Origin: Methylobacter sp.
Lineage (GTDB): Bacteria; Pseudomonadota; Gammaproteobacteria; Methylococcales; Methylomonadaceae
DNA length: 64,000 nt
NCBI RefSeq assembly: GCF_004322395.1
Contig: NZ_SCTW01000154.1
Coordinates: 1-64,000, forward strand
Direction: 5' to 3'
Each line of letters opens with the position of its first letter. Positions within the stretch are counted from its first letter, which is position 1. Shown piece by piece: positions 25,680 through 34,787 of this stretch. Under the pieces are notes generated by a model. It worked only from the letters and a program-made list of their open reading frames with translations, was not told the origin of the DNA and made no database searches. Made by a program: the position numbers and the translations under genes.

Positions 25680-28600
25680 ATGAATAATCCTTTGTTTTTT
25701 CGATGTGTGCTGATTTCATTGTTGCTGGTTATGGCTGCTGCCGTTTCGGCAGAGCCTAACGAATCGATTCCTGCCAGCGATTACATGTACAACCAGGCAG
25801 GCGGAAAATTTTTCCTGCTGGCGGACAGCAGCTTTGGTAGCGCCGAAGAGGCGCGGGTGCGTCTGGAAGCAACGGATCGCTCTAATCTGGAAAGCTATGG
25901 CGGTGTCGATATTCGCGTTTATCGCATCCGCAATCCGTTGGAATTTTTGAAACAACAAAAAAACCTGCATCGCATACAGCCGGAAGTTAATTACAAAGGC
26001 GAAGGTCTTGCCAACACCTTGGGATATTTATGGGATAACTGGTATCGAAAGTCGCGCCGTGCGATGCAACGGGTTTTTTCTTATCAAATGCGCAAGACCG
26101 TCACGACCGAAGCGCCGAGCTTGAAAATGGGCAAGTCTATAGGCAAGCCGACGGAATTCGAGCATCATCCTGAATTCGACCCCATTCCCGGCTTGCCGTT
26201 AGTCAGCCAATTCCGTTATCCGGTCGGTGAGGCTAAGACGATCCAGCCACCTGCCGGTGTGGCGCTTAGCGGCTCATCGAGCAATTTTATTGCGCCGTCC
26301 GAAGGTAATGTTTATATCCCGCTCGGCAAGCTGGAACCGGGCTTGTACCTGACCGAAGCCTTTGCCGGACAGTTTCGCGCCACGACGATGGTTTTTGTGT
26401 CGGACACGATTGCCGTTACCAAAATTTCCGGCAAGGAACTTTTGGTGTGGACGGCAGACAAGAATACCGGCGCAGCAGTCGCAGATACGCAAATCTACTG
26501 GACGGACGGCGTCGGCGTGCTAAATAGCGGCAAGAGTGACGATAACGGCCTTCTGCATCTGTCTCATGCCAGTTCCGAACGCAGTTATGTGCTGGGCGAG
26601 GATAACAACGGCGGCGTATTTGTGTCGGAAAATTTCTACTACGACAGCGAAATATATAACAGCAAGATGTATGCGTTCACGGATCGGCCGTTGTATCGCC
26701 CCGGCGATGCGGTTGATATTAAGATTGTCGGCAGGCATTTTAAGAGTGCTCGGGAATCGGAGTTGCCCAAAGCCGGGCCGATTGAGCTGACTATCGTCGA
26801 TGCTGCCGGTGCATCCTTGCAAACGCTGAAACTGGATTTCGAACCCTTGCACGGTGCGGATACCCGCTTTTTATTGCCGCAAAACGCTGTTGCGGGAGGC
26901 TATGAAATCCGCTTCAGTTACGATAATCAACAATATTCCAGCGCTTTTCGGGTGGCCGAATATGTAAAACCTCATTTCGAGATTTCATTGAATTTGGACA
27001 AGACGGATTATCGGACCGGTGAGCCGGTGGAAGGGCAATTGCTGTTGCTTTATCCGGACGGCAAGCCGGTTAAGGGGGCGCATATCGACATCAGCCTGCG
27101 TGTGCAACAGTTGTCGATGGTCGACAGTGAGCTGCAATACCTGGGGCAGTTTCCGGTCAAGCTGCAAACGATGAACCTGGTGACTGACGATCATGGCGCG
27201 GCGCACATGACATTGCCTGCCGCCGAAAAGCCCAGCCGGTATCTGTTGACGATTTTTGCCAGCGACGGCGCGGCATTCAGGGTCAAAAACACCAGGGAAA
27301 TCCTGATTGAGCGCGGTGCGATGCAATATCAGTTGAGCGCTCCGCAACGTTTTAGCGCTTTGGGTTCACCGGTTACGTTTTCTTATACCGGTCAGGCCGA
27401 TGCAGCTAATAAGCCGGTGCGTTACGAGTGGGTGCGTCTTGAAGATCAAAGCCGCGGCTCCGCCGATTTGGCCGATTTAAGTGGGCAATTTACCGTGCAG
27501 TTTGACAAGCCCGGCACTTATAACCTGAACCTGAAGGATCAGGCAGGCCTGATTGTTGGCGGCACCAGTCATACCGTCAGCGGCCCTGACATGAAAGCGG
27601 CGGCAGGCAGTATTGAAATGATCATGGATAAATCGGAATATCAGGTCGGTGATACTGCGGTTGCTTTGCTGACTTTTCCCGAACCTGTGCAGGATGCGTT
27701 GCTGACTTTGGAACGCGACAATGTCCACTCCACCGCGTTGCTGTCCAAGGGCGGCGATTGGTTGAAAATCACGCGTCTTAATGACACGCAGTATCAGCTG
27801 TCTATTCCCGTGCAAGCCGATTTTTCGCCTAATATCACCGTGTCCGCGTTGTATACCTTGCACGGCGATTACAGCTTTCAAAATGCCGGTATCAAGGTGG
27901 TGATGCCGACCATAGCGGTCGAGATCAAAACCGATAAGGAGGTCTACAAACCCGGCGATACCGTCACCGTGGAGCTGCAAACCCGGTTTGCCGATCAGCC
28001 GGTATCGGCGCAACTGACGGTCAGCGTCGTCGATGAAATGATTTATGTGTTGCAGCCGGAAATTGCGCCGACTATCGATAATTTTTTCTATCATCCGCGA
28101 CGGAACAATGTGCGCACCGCGGCGAGTTTGTCTTTTATCAGTTATGACGTGGCTATTCCGCATTCGGAGGCAACGGCGCAAAGCAACCGTAATGATAGAA
28201 ACATTAAGCTGCTTGAGCGGCCGCGCCGGGAAGATGTCGATACGGCGGCCTGGAAACCTGATTTGACGACCGACAAGGACGGTAAGGCGCAGTTCACCTT
28301 TGTCGTGCCCGATTCCCTGACTCGCTGGCGCATTACCGCCAGGGCGATTAATGCGGAAGGCCATGTCGGTCAGCGCAAGGCTTATGTGCGTTCGGAGAAG
28401 GATCTGTACCTGAAATGGTCCGGGCCTACGCGTTTTCGTGCGGGCGATCATCCTGCACTCGGTTTGCTGGCGTTCAACCAGCAAAAGCAAAATATTACCG
28501 CAGACTGGTCCGTAGACCTTGAAGGGCAATCCCAAAGCAAGACAGTGGAGTTGCGTCCCGGCATTAATTATCTGGCCTTGCCTGACGATATTGTTTTTAA

Positions 28601-30227
28601 ACCGGGGAAATTGGAAACCAGCCTGGAGCTGGCAGGGGAGGAACAGGATAGTCTCAGCGTTACCCTGAACACCAGTGCGGCAAACTGGCAGGATTTGCAT
28701 ACGCTAGTGCTGGACATCAATCAACGCAGTACCGCTCTGGCATTGCCCGATGATGCAACGGATATTGATTTGCGTATCAACGGCTCTGTCTCGGCTCTAT
28801 TTTATTCGGCGTTGGACGATTTGCTGGACTACCCGTACGGTTGCGTCGAACAGACTGCCAGCCGCCTGCTGCCGTTGAGTCTTGCCTATCCGCAATTGCA
28901 GCAGGCGGCTCCGGGCATACGCGAACGTTTGCAATTAATGATGAAGAACAGCCGGTTGCGCCTAGTGCAGATGGCGGGACCTAATGCGGCGTTTACTTGG
29001 TGGGGCAACAGTTCCGGGGCCGACGCATTCCTGACCGGATACGCTTATTATGCGGACTGGTATGCCAGCCGTGCGTTGGGGTTGAATATGCCTCAGGAGC
29101 ATTGGCAGCGGGTGCAGGATGTCTATGCGACTGAAGCTCAGCACACGCCGCTGCTGCAACGGGCGTTGATCATCGATTTTGCCGAGCATATGCAGTTGCC
29201 GGTAACGACATTACTGCAGGGTTTGATGGACGATCTGGCAAAAGCCGGCGACGGGGACTCATCGGTCACTATCACGGACGGCATGAGCGTTGTTATGGCC
29301 GCTCCGGAATCGCCGCTTGGGCTCGCTGCCGCTCGCGTCATTACAGCCAGACTGGCTGAAGCTAAAGGCGTTGCGCGGCCCGAGGCGTTTGCCACAGGTT
29401 TGCCGGCGGCACAGGCATTGCTGGATAGCAGCAGTCTGGTTTTTGCCGACGCAGTGAAATTGTATCGCCAGCCGTTGGATAGCGCGCGCAGCCGTGCGCT
29501 GTTTGCCCGCTTGTCGCCGGAGCAGGCGACGCTTGAGCGGGCTTTGGCGCTCACTTGGCTATATGAAACTGCTGCAAAAGCGGAATCGGATCAAGTTTAT
29601 GTGCCGAAAGGCGAATGGCAACCGAGGCCGACCTCAATAGGTAACGCTCACTGGCAATGGCAGGGTGAGGCACCTCCCGCTGAATTGAACTTGACAGAAG
29701 ACCCAAAACAACCGCTGCGTGCCGGTTTGAATTTTTCCAGCGCCAGCGCCCCTGTTGCGGGCAATGCGCCGGTTCAAATTATCCGCCATTTGCAACAGCT
29801 CGTGCCCGGCACTGAAAGCCTGCATTTCCAGGGGCAGGATGTAACTGACGGTAAAGTGTCCGGCGATGCGTTGTATCTGGATGAAATTGTGCTGAAGAGT
29901 TCTGCCGACAAGCCGTTGCGCTACGGTATTATCGAGGTACCGCTGCCGCCAGGAGCAGATGTCGAGCGCACCACCTGGGGCATACAGTTGACGCCTTCCG
30001 GTAGCCAACAGGCGGCTCCGTTGGAAAAGGCGCAGAATGAAACAGGACAACTGCTTTATGCCGTGCCTATCGACAGTTTGAGCGGCGAGTTGCATATTCG
30101 GCATTTGTTGCGTTTTTCGCAAAAAGGCCGGTTCAATTTACCGGCGGTGCGCTATCGGCATATGTATGATCCGGCAAAATCCGCGCTGGAGTCGCCGGTT
30201 GTTTATAGCACATTGCGGGTTGAGTAA
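25680..30227 (+). CDS. Periplasmic alpha-2-macroglobulin family protein (YfaS/MagD type)
   Basis: This 1515-residue protein traps proteases in the periplasm if it works like its relatives. It has a signal peptide (MNNPLFFRCVLISLLLVMAAAVSAE), then a series of macroglobulin-like domains (DRPLYRPGDAVDIKIVG at about residue 338 is the MG signature, and ITVKTDKEVYKPGDTVTVEL-like repeats follow). The A2M core has PDSLTRWRITARAI, and the thioester site YGCVEQ lies at about residues 1053-1058 (Cys1055, Gln1058). The C-terminal alpha-helical domain and receptor-like domain end at VVYSTLRVE. The surrounding DUF2135, DUF2138, DUF1175 and DUF2300 genes mark it as YfaS/MagD type, not PbpC-linked. I recall YfaS-type members as often lacking the CxEQ motif; that comparison needs checking. 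Confidence 0.9.
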   Translation: MNNPLFFRCVLISLLLVMAAAVSAEPNESIPASDYMYNQAGGKFFLLADSSFGSAEEARVRLEATDRSNLESYGGVDIRVYRIRNPLEFLKQQKNLHRIQPEVNYKGEGLANTLGYLWDNWYRKSRRAMQRVFSYQMRKTVTTEAPSLKMGKSIGKPTEFEHHPEFDPIPGLPLVSQFRYPVGEAKTIQPPAGVALSGSSSNFIAPSEGNVYIPLGKLEPGLYLTEAFAGQFRATTMVFVSDTIAVTKISGKELLVWTADKNTGAAVADTQIYWTDGVGVLNSGKSDDNGLLHLSHASSERSYVLGEDNNGGVFVSENFYYDSEIYNSKMYAFTDRPLYRPGDAVDIKIVGRHFKSARESELPKAGPIELTIVDAAGASLQTLKLDFEPLHGADTRFLLPQNAVAGGYEIRFSYDNQQYSSAFRVAEYVKPHFEISLNLDKTDYRTGEPVEGQLLLLYPDGKPVKGAHIDISLRVQQLSMVDSELQYLGQFPVKLQTMNLVTDDHGAAHMTLPAAEKPSRYLLTIFASDGAAFRVKNTREILIERGAMQYQLSAPQRFSALGSPVTFSYTGQADAANKPVRYEWVRLEDQSRGSADLADLSGQFTVQFDKPGTYNLNLKDQAGLIVGGTSHTVSGPDMKAAAGSIEMIMDKSEYQVGDTAVALLTFPEPVQDALLTLERDNVHSTALLSKGGDWLKITRLNDTQYQLSIPVQADFSPNITVSALYTLHGDYSFQNAGIKVVMPTIAVEIKTDKEVYKPGDTVTVELQTRFADQPVSAQLTVSVVDEMIYVLQPEIAPTIDNFFYHPRRNNVRTAASLSFISYDVAIPHSEATAQSNRNDRNIKLLERPRREDVDTAAWKPDLTTDKDGKAQFTFVVPDSLTRWRITARAINAEGHVGQRKAYVRSEKDLYLKWSGPTRFRAGDHPALGLLAFNQQKQNITADWSVDLEGQSQSKTVELRPGINYLALPDDIVFKPGKLETSLELAGEEQDSLSVTLNTSAANWQDLHTLVLDINQRSTALALPDDATDIDLRINGSVSALFYSALDDLLDYPYGCVEQTASRLLPLSLAYPQLQQAAPGIRERLQLMMKNSRLRLVQMAGPNAAFTWWGNSSGADAFLTGYAYYADWYASRALGLNMPQEHWQRVQDVYATEAQHTPLLQRALIIDFAEHMQLPVTTLLQGLMDDLAKAGDGDSSVTITDGMSVVMAAPESPLGLAAARVITARLAEAKGVARPEAFATGLPAAQALLDSSSLVFADAVKLYRQPLDSARSRALFARLSPEQATLERALALTWLYETAAKAESDQVYVPKGEWQPRPTSIGNAHWQWQGEAPPAELNLTEDPKQPLRAGLNFSSASAPVAGNAPVQIIRHLQQLVPGTESLHFQGQDVTDGKVSGDALYLDEIVLKSSADKPLRYGIIEVPLPPGADVERTTWGIQLTPSGSQQAAPLEKAQNETGQLLYAVPIDSLSGELHIRHLLRFSQKGRFNLPAVRYRHMYDPAKSALESPVVYSTLRVE

Positions 30228-30273
30228 ATGGCGATGTTCGGAAAATAGAACACGGATGATACGAAACACCAGA

Positions 30274-30361
30274 GCTTTGCCATCTTTCTCCGTTCGTCCT
30301 GAGCCTGTCGAAGCCAGTCATGAGCTTGTCGAATGGGATGAATGGAGAAAGATGGCAAAGC
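30274..30361. repeat. Palindromic element before the GIY-YIG gene
   Basis: GCTTTGCCATCTTTCTCC (30274-30291) and its exact inverse (30344-30361) enclose two copies of the dispersed motif CTGTCGAAG/CTTGTCGAA (30291-30313 and about 30317-30339), a variant of TTCGACAAGCTCAGGAC. It lies between the A2M gene and the GIY-YIG gene. Confidence 0.85.
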
Positions 30362-30424
30362 CCCAGAGTGAAATCAGAGGATTCTCCGAGCAAAGTCGAG
30401 AGATTTACAAATAAAGGATAAAAA

Positions 30425-30769
30425 ATGTTTTGGGCTTATATTCTTCGCTGTGCCGATGGTAGTTATTACACTGGACACACCGACAACCTTGAAATGCGCA
30501 TCGGTCAACATCAGGCTGGGGAATGTGCTGGTTATACAGTAACATGCCGCCCACTAGAGCTTATCTGGTCACAAGATTACCCCACCCGAGAGGAAGCCTT
30601 ATCAGCTGAGAGGCAAATCAAAGGCTGGTGCCGCAAAAAGAAAGAAGCCATGATGCGCGGCGACTGGGCAGAAGTGTCTCGTTTGGCCCAAAGTAAATCC
30701 GCCCATCCTTCGACAAGCTCAGGACGAACGGATTTACTTTTAAGCTCATCCCAGAAAAATCGAAGGTGA
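30425..30769 (+). CDS. Small GIY-YIG nuclease-family protein with a repeat-encoded tail
   Basis: The first 85 residues form a GIY-YIG domain of the UPF0213 kind: WAYILRCADGSYYTGHTDNL, the Arg in MRIGQHQ, and the Glu/Lys helix AERQIKGWCRKKKEAM. These small proteins are predicted endonucleases of unknown role. The last part (HPSTSSGRTDLL) is translated from a palindromic repeat (30691-30739), so the reading frame runs into mobile or repetitive DNA. The gene interrupts the A2M operon between the yfaS-like and yfaQ-like genes and has palindromes on both sides. ATAAAGGATAAAA precedes the ATG. Confidence 0.85.
   Translation: MFWAYILRCADGSYYTGHTDNLEMRIGQHQAGECAGYTVTCRPLELIWSQDYPTREEALSAERQIKGWCRKKKEAMMRGDWAEVSRLAQSKSAHPSTSSGRTDLLLSSSQKNRR
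30691..30739. repeat. Palindromic repeat encoding the GIY-YIG tail
   Basis: AAGTAAATCCG (30691-30701) and CGGATTTACTT (30729-30739) enclose TTCGACAAGCTCAGGACGAA. This core is the same dispersed repeat as at 30291, 39784 and 53517. It lies inside the 3' end of the nuclease gene. Confidence 0.85.
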
Positions 30770-30824
30770 GCCTGTTGAAGAGCTTGGGTTTATATGCGCA
30801 CTCTGTTTCATATAGAACTTAGGA

Positions 30825-32525
30825 ATGCGTATTCATATAGAACCAAAAATGCGTAGTCCTAAAATGTTCTTTCATAGAAACTACCTAATCCTGTTCGCAC
30901 TATTGCAGACGTTTGCAGTAGCGGCAAAGACTCCCGATGTTTTACAAGTGGCGCTACTGAACCGGGCCAGCAATGTTACGCAGTTTGCCCGGCTTACGGC
31001 AGACGGCCAAGCTGAGCGCCTGCCTTTGGAGCGCAGCTTGCAAACGCCGCTGGGCAGTACCTGGAAACTGTTCATGTATGCCTATGCCGTTGACCGAAAA
31101 TTACCCGACCCCGGTTACACCTGTCAGGGGAATGACAAGGAAGAGGTCTATTGTTGCAGCCAGAAGGGCGAACGCATTGATCGAGATACGGCACTGGTGC
31201 GCTCTTGCGGGCTGTATTTTTCGCCGGCTCGCCTTGGAATAGACGCACAGACTTGGCGCCGGTATTGGCAATCGAAGACAATACCTGCCGGCCTGCTTGA
31301 ACTATCGGCGGTCGCGCCTGCAACAACGGTGGATGTGCAAGCGTTGTTGCAGGCCTTGAAAGACCTGCCCGCTCAGCAACAGGCCAGAGCTGCATTGCTG
31401 GACGTATTGCTCGACTCGGATCTAATTACGAATCTCGGCGGCCGTTTGCGGGTGAAGACCTGGAGCTGGTATCGCAATGAGGATCCCAAGCAGCGTATTG
31501 GCGGCTTTGCTGGCTGGTTGAACGATGGTTCGCCGCTGTGGGCGGCCGGGCAGGGCAGCAGCGCCGATATTCTGTCCAAGTACAGCCACGCCCTTGATAG
31601 CTTCCTCCCGGTGACAACTGTTCAGCCAGGGCCGGACAACTGCGTGGAGGTCAACTTGTTTGCCCGTTATCCGATAAATGCCGTGTACGACTCGCATAAG
31701 CGGATTCCTGACTCAGGAATTCTGCATGGCGCATACACGCTTCGATTTGCCAACGGTAATACCATCGACATAAAAAGCGCTGGCGATATAATCCTGTCGC
31801 GTTTACAGGAAAAACCGCTGTTGCGGGCTAGGCTGTCGCGCGAGGAATATGTCGCCCGGGTACTGGATCGCGAAGCGGCGGCAGCGCCGTTACAGGCAGC
31901 CAGAGCCTTAGCGATTACCGCCCGGTCCTACCTGTTGCAGAATGCAGCGCACGATGGCGAATGCCTGCTGGTCGACGACAGCAGCGCTAACCAACGGGTA
32001 GCGCCGCGGCCTGCATCCGAGTCGGCCCGTGCGGTTGCGGTTTGGACCGCCGATGTTGTGATGGCCGGAGAAGCGGTTAATTATCATCTGGATACACCCG
32101 GCCCCAACAGGCTGGTTTGGCGCGATGCCGTTGCTCAGGCAAATAGCGGCATGCGTTTTGACGCGATTCTGCGGCAGGCATTTCCGCGCAATAGCCTGGC
32201 CAGTTGGCAAAGACCTGCCTCGGCTTGCGAAGTCCTGGCTGATGCTGAAAGCTGGTTGAAAAGCCGATTGCCGCGTTGGCGTGAGCTACTGGATCGTGAG
32301 CCCGGTTATGTTGAAACTACGCTGTTTTCAGTATGCCGCTTGCAAGCCGGTCATCCTCATGTCGACAAGAATAGCCGGCGTATTTTTGTCCGGAGCGTAC
32401 TTAATCAGCAGGATCGCCTCGACATCACCCACGAATACCTGCATCTGGCGTTTGAAGCTTATCCCAGTGGTCAAGACGAAAACTATATTGAACATCTTGC
32501 CCGCCGTTTGTTAATGGAGTTGTAA
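30825..32525 (+). CDS. DUF2300 (YfaQ-like) secreted protein
   Basis: This 566-residue protein has a signal-like N-terminus (YLILFALLQTFAVAAKTP). Several ATGs (30825, 30849, 30864) are possible starts, none with a strong ribosome site. Conserved DUF2300 parts include LPLERSLQTPLGSTWKLFMY, a pair of cysteine-containing stretches (EVYCCSQ, LVRSCGLYFSPA), and the C-terminal QDRLDITHEYLHLAFEAYPS, whose HEYLH resembles a metal-binding HExxH. The family is found with YfaS-type A2M proteins; its activity is unknown. It ends 2 bases before the second DUF2135 gene. Confidence 0.82.
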   Translation: MRIHIEPKMRSPKMFFHRNYLILFALLQTFAVAAKTPDVLQVALLNRASNVTQFARLTADGQAERLPLERSLQTPLGSTWKLFMYAYAVDRKLPDPGYTCQGNDKEEVYCCSQKGERIDRDTALVRSCGLYFSPARLGIDAQTWRRYWQSKTIPAGLLELSAVAPATTVDVQALLQALKDLPAQQQARAALLDVLLDSDLITNLGGRLRVKTWSWYRNEDPKQRIGGFAGWLNDGSPLWAAGQGSSADILSKYSHALDSFLPVTTVQPGPDNCVEVNLFARYPINAVYDSHKRIPDSGILHGAYTLRFANGNTIDIKSAGDIILSRLQEKPLLRARLSREEYVARVLDREAAAAPLQAARALAITARSYLLQNAAHDGECLLVDDSSANQRVAPRPASESARAVAVWTADVVMAGEAVNYHLDTPGPNRLVWRDAVAQANSGMRFDAILRQAFPRNSLASWQRPASACEVLADAESWLKSRLPRWRELLDREPGYVETTLFSVCRLQAGHPHVDKNSRRIFVRSVLNQQDRLDITHEYLHLAFEAYPSGQDENYIEHLARRLLMEL

Positions 32526-32527
32526 TC

Positions 32528-33316
32528 ATGAAACACCGAATCGTTTATCTTGCGCTATGCACCGCTTTAGCGATGCCGCCTGCCACTGCCGAATCTACGG
32601 TCAGTATTGATGTGCCCAAAGGGGGATGGCATGCAGCCAGCGATAAAAAGGCGTCTTTTACGCAGCAGGTTACTTATCCGGCGGCGTCTGTGAATACTCC
32701 TGCGAATCAAGCGGAGACGGCACTTATTCGTGGACGCATCGCGGCTCAGGCAAAACCCAGCGGCCGGCCGGCAACTCTGGTAGTCAACGGGGTGGCAATG
32801 CCGTTGCGGGTTGAGCAGGACGGCAGTTTTGAACGCCCTTATAGTTTCTCGCCCGGCAGCAACAGCGTTGAAGTTCGCGATCCCGACAGCCCCGAGGTAA
32901 ACCGGGTGCAATTTTTGCATAACGGCAAGGAGCAGGCAGCAGCCGGGTTGCGCGTGGTGCTGTCATGGGACAGCGACAACACGGATCTTGATTTGCATGT
33001 GATAACGCCGGATGGCGGTCATGGCTGGTACGGCGATAGAGTATTGGGCAATGGCGGCGCTCTGGATGTGGATGTCACCACGGGTTACGGCCCGGAAATC
33101 TTTGCGATGCCTGCACCTTTAAAAGGCCGTTATCTGGTTTATATCAATTACTACGGCGGCGGTTATAGTGACGACGATCCCGCACAAATCATAACCACGG
33201 CGCATGTTACCGTCATTACCCAGGAAGGCACGGTCAATGAAAAACAGGAGAGTATTACGGTTCCGCTACGCGAGCCCGGAGAACTTACCCTCATTAGGAG
33301 TTTTAGTTATCCCTGA
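32528..33316 (+). CDS. Periplasmic DUF2135 (YfaP-like) protein, second copy
   Basis: The signal peptide MKHRIVYLALCTALAMPPATAE is followed by VSIDVPKGGWHAASD, LRVVLSWDSDNTDLDLHVI, TPDGGHGWYGDR, and VPLREPGELTLIRSF, all shared with the copy at 22244. It corresponds to yfaP at the end of the E. coli yfa cluster. It starts 2 bases after the DUF2300 stop and is the last gene of the operon. The two copies at the two ends suggest specialised partners of the A2M protein or an old duplication. Confidence 0.87.
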   Translation: MKHRIVYLALCTALAMPPATAESTVSIDVPKGGWHAASDKKASFTQQVTYPAASVNTPANQAETALIRGRIAAQAKPSGRPATLVVNGVAMPLRVEQDGSFERPYSFSPGSNSVEVRDPDSPEVNRVQFLHNGKEQAAAGLRVVLSWDSDNTDLDLHVITPDGGHGWYGDRVLGNGGALDVDVTTGYGPEIFAMPAPLKGRYLVYINYYGGGYSDDDPAQIITTAHVTVITQEGTVNEKQESITVPLREPGELTLIRSFSYP

Positions 33317-33607
33317 CGCTTGGTTTGAACGCTGATGCAATCTGTTGCAGAGGGGCTTGTATGAAGAATTTATGACAACAATTCTTGCAAGAAAGATGTG
33401 CTTCCTTTATAAATATGACACCCGGATGCATCTGATCGGCATCGTCATAACAGGCTTTAACACTGACTTCAACATAAAAAATCCGCAAATTAAATTTATG
33501 TCGGTTAGCATAAAATACTTTTGTGTTTTCTTTCGCATTGTTAATAATAATATGTCTTTTTAGATATTTTGTATCGAAACATTCTGGCTAAGTATTGAGG
33601 AATAATC
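33317..33607. other. AT-rich gap after the A2M operon
   Basis: I see no gene. A 72-codon frame at 33345-33563 has no homology, no ribosome site and AT-driven codons. The right end (TTTTTAGATATTTTGTATCG onward) probably holds the promoter of the acidic protein gene, which has TTGAGGAATAATC as its ribosome site. Confidence 0.45.
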
Positions 33608-33907
33608 ATGACAACCATAGCAGACCCCATAATCGGCAGTTGGTACAAGGATGTAGAAAACAATCTAAAATTTAAAGTCATCGCCATTGACGATAGCGAT
33701 GATTCCATTGAAGTCCAATATCTTAACGGTGATATTGGCGAATATGATCATGACAGCTGGTATAACTCGACTTTCGATTATATCGAGGATCCTGAAGATT
33801 GGAGTGCGCCTTTTGACGATTTGGAAACCGATGATCTGGGTTATACCGATCCCGACGAGCACAGACCCAACCCTGAAGACATGGACATCGAAGACTACCT
33901 GGATTAA
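33608..33907 (+). CDS. Very acidic small protein (DUF6763-like)
   Basis: This 99-residue protein is rich in Asp and Glu. It starts TTIADPIIGSWYKDVENN and has IEVQYLNGDIGEYDHDSWYN, then a long acidic tail ending DMDIEDYLD. Small proteins of this pattern (a compact N-terminal domain with GxWY and an acidic tail with EDWSAPFDDLE) are conserved in gammaproteobacteria; I recall them as DUF6763, without a known function. It lies 16 bases upstream of the P-loop ATPase gene, probably in the same transcript as metA. Confidence 0.75.
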   Translation: MTTIADPIIGSWYKDVENNLKFKVIAIDDSDDSIEVQYLNGDIGEYDHDSWYNSTFDYIEDPEDWSAPFDDLETDDLGYTDPDEHRPNPEDMDIEDYLD

Positions 33908-33923
33908 TTAGGAAAACTATCAC

Positions 33924-34769
33924 ATGAGAATGAGTCCACAGGAATTCCTGGACTGGAAAACAAAACGAATTACCTTGTTGGCAATGTCCGGTGCCGGAAA
34001 AACCACGCTGGCCAATAAATTGCCCAAAGCCAAATGGTTCCATTATTCAGGCGACTACAGGATAGGCACAAAATATCTGGAAGAGCCTATCCTGGACAAT
34101 ATTAAACGTCAGGCCATGCGCGTTCCCTTTCTGCGCGAGTTGTTGCTTTCCGACTCCATTCATATCAGCAATAAGATAACCGTTGATAACTTGGCCCCCG
34201 TTTCCAGCTTTTTAGGCAAACTCGGCAATCCTGATTTAGGGGGATTGTCTTTACAGGAGTTTAAACGCCGGCAAAAACTGCATCATCAGGCCGAGATTGC
34301 TGCGATGAATGATGTGCCGGATTTTATTTATAAAGCGGTAGATATTTATGGATATAAGCATTTTGTCAATGATGCCGGCGGCAGCGTTTGCGAGCTGGAC
34401 AGTCCGGAAACGTTGGAAACGCTGGCGCAGAACACGCTGATTGTTTACATCAAAATACCGCCGGTGTTGGAGCAAACCATTATTGAGCGCGCTAAATCCG
34501 ATCCCAAACCGCTTTATTACCGGGAAGCGTTTCTTGATGAAAAAATTGCTGAATTCATGCAGCTTAAAAATCACTCTTCCACTGATGTTATGGAGCCTGA
34601 TGACTTTGTCTCCTGGGTTTTTCCCGAGTTATTCAAATCCAGGCTACCCCGCTATCAAGCCATCGCCGATCAATACGGCTATACGGTTGACGCGAATGAT
34701 GTCGCCACCGTTAAAGGCGAGGATGACTTTATCCGGCTTATCGCCGATGCCCTTGCTTCTCAGCAATGA
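33924..34769 (+). CDS. P-loop ATPase upstream of metA
   Basis: This 281-residue protein has a nucleotide-binding loop, TLLAMSGAGKTTLANKL (about residues 13-29), where the first Gly of the Walker A consensus is Ala. FHYSGDYRIGTKYL follows, and later NTLIVYIKIPPVLEQTIIER in the place expected for the Walker B strand and the lid. It resembles small kinases (shikimate or adenylate type) in layout, but no substrate can be named. GGAAAACTATCAC precedes the ATG. It lies 18 bases before metA, so a link to methionine metabolism is possible. Confidence 0.75.
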   Translation: MRMSPQEFLDWKTKRITLLAMSGAGKTTLANKLPKAKWFHYSGDYRIGTKYLEEPILDNIKRQAMRVPFLRELLLSDSIHISNKITVDNLAPVSSFLGKLGNPDLGGLSLQEFKRRQKLHHQAEIAAMNDVPDFIYKAVDIYGYKHFVNDAGGSVCELDSPETLETLAQNTLIVYIKIPPVLEQTIIERAKSDPKPLYYREAFLDEKIAEFMQLKNHSSTDVMEPDDFVSWVFPELFKSRLPRYQAIADQYGYTVDANDVATVKGEDDFIRLIADALASQQ

Positions 34770-34787
34770 TATGGGAGGAGCCCGTTT

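Noticed and set aside
27477-28700. 407-codon open frame on the minus strand inside the alpha-2-macroglobulin gene
   Set aside because: It is the reverse complement of a strongly supported gene, with no homology and a composition dictated by the opposite frame.
33345-33563. 72-codon frame after the A2M operon
   Set aside because: No ribosome site, no homology and AT-rich composition; judged as intergenic.
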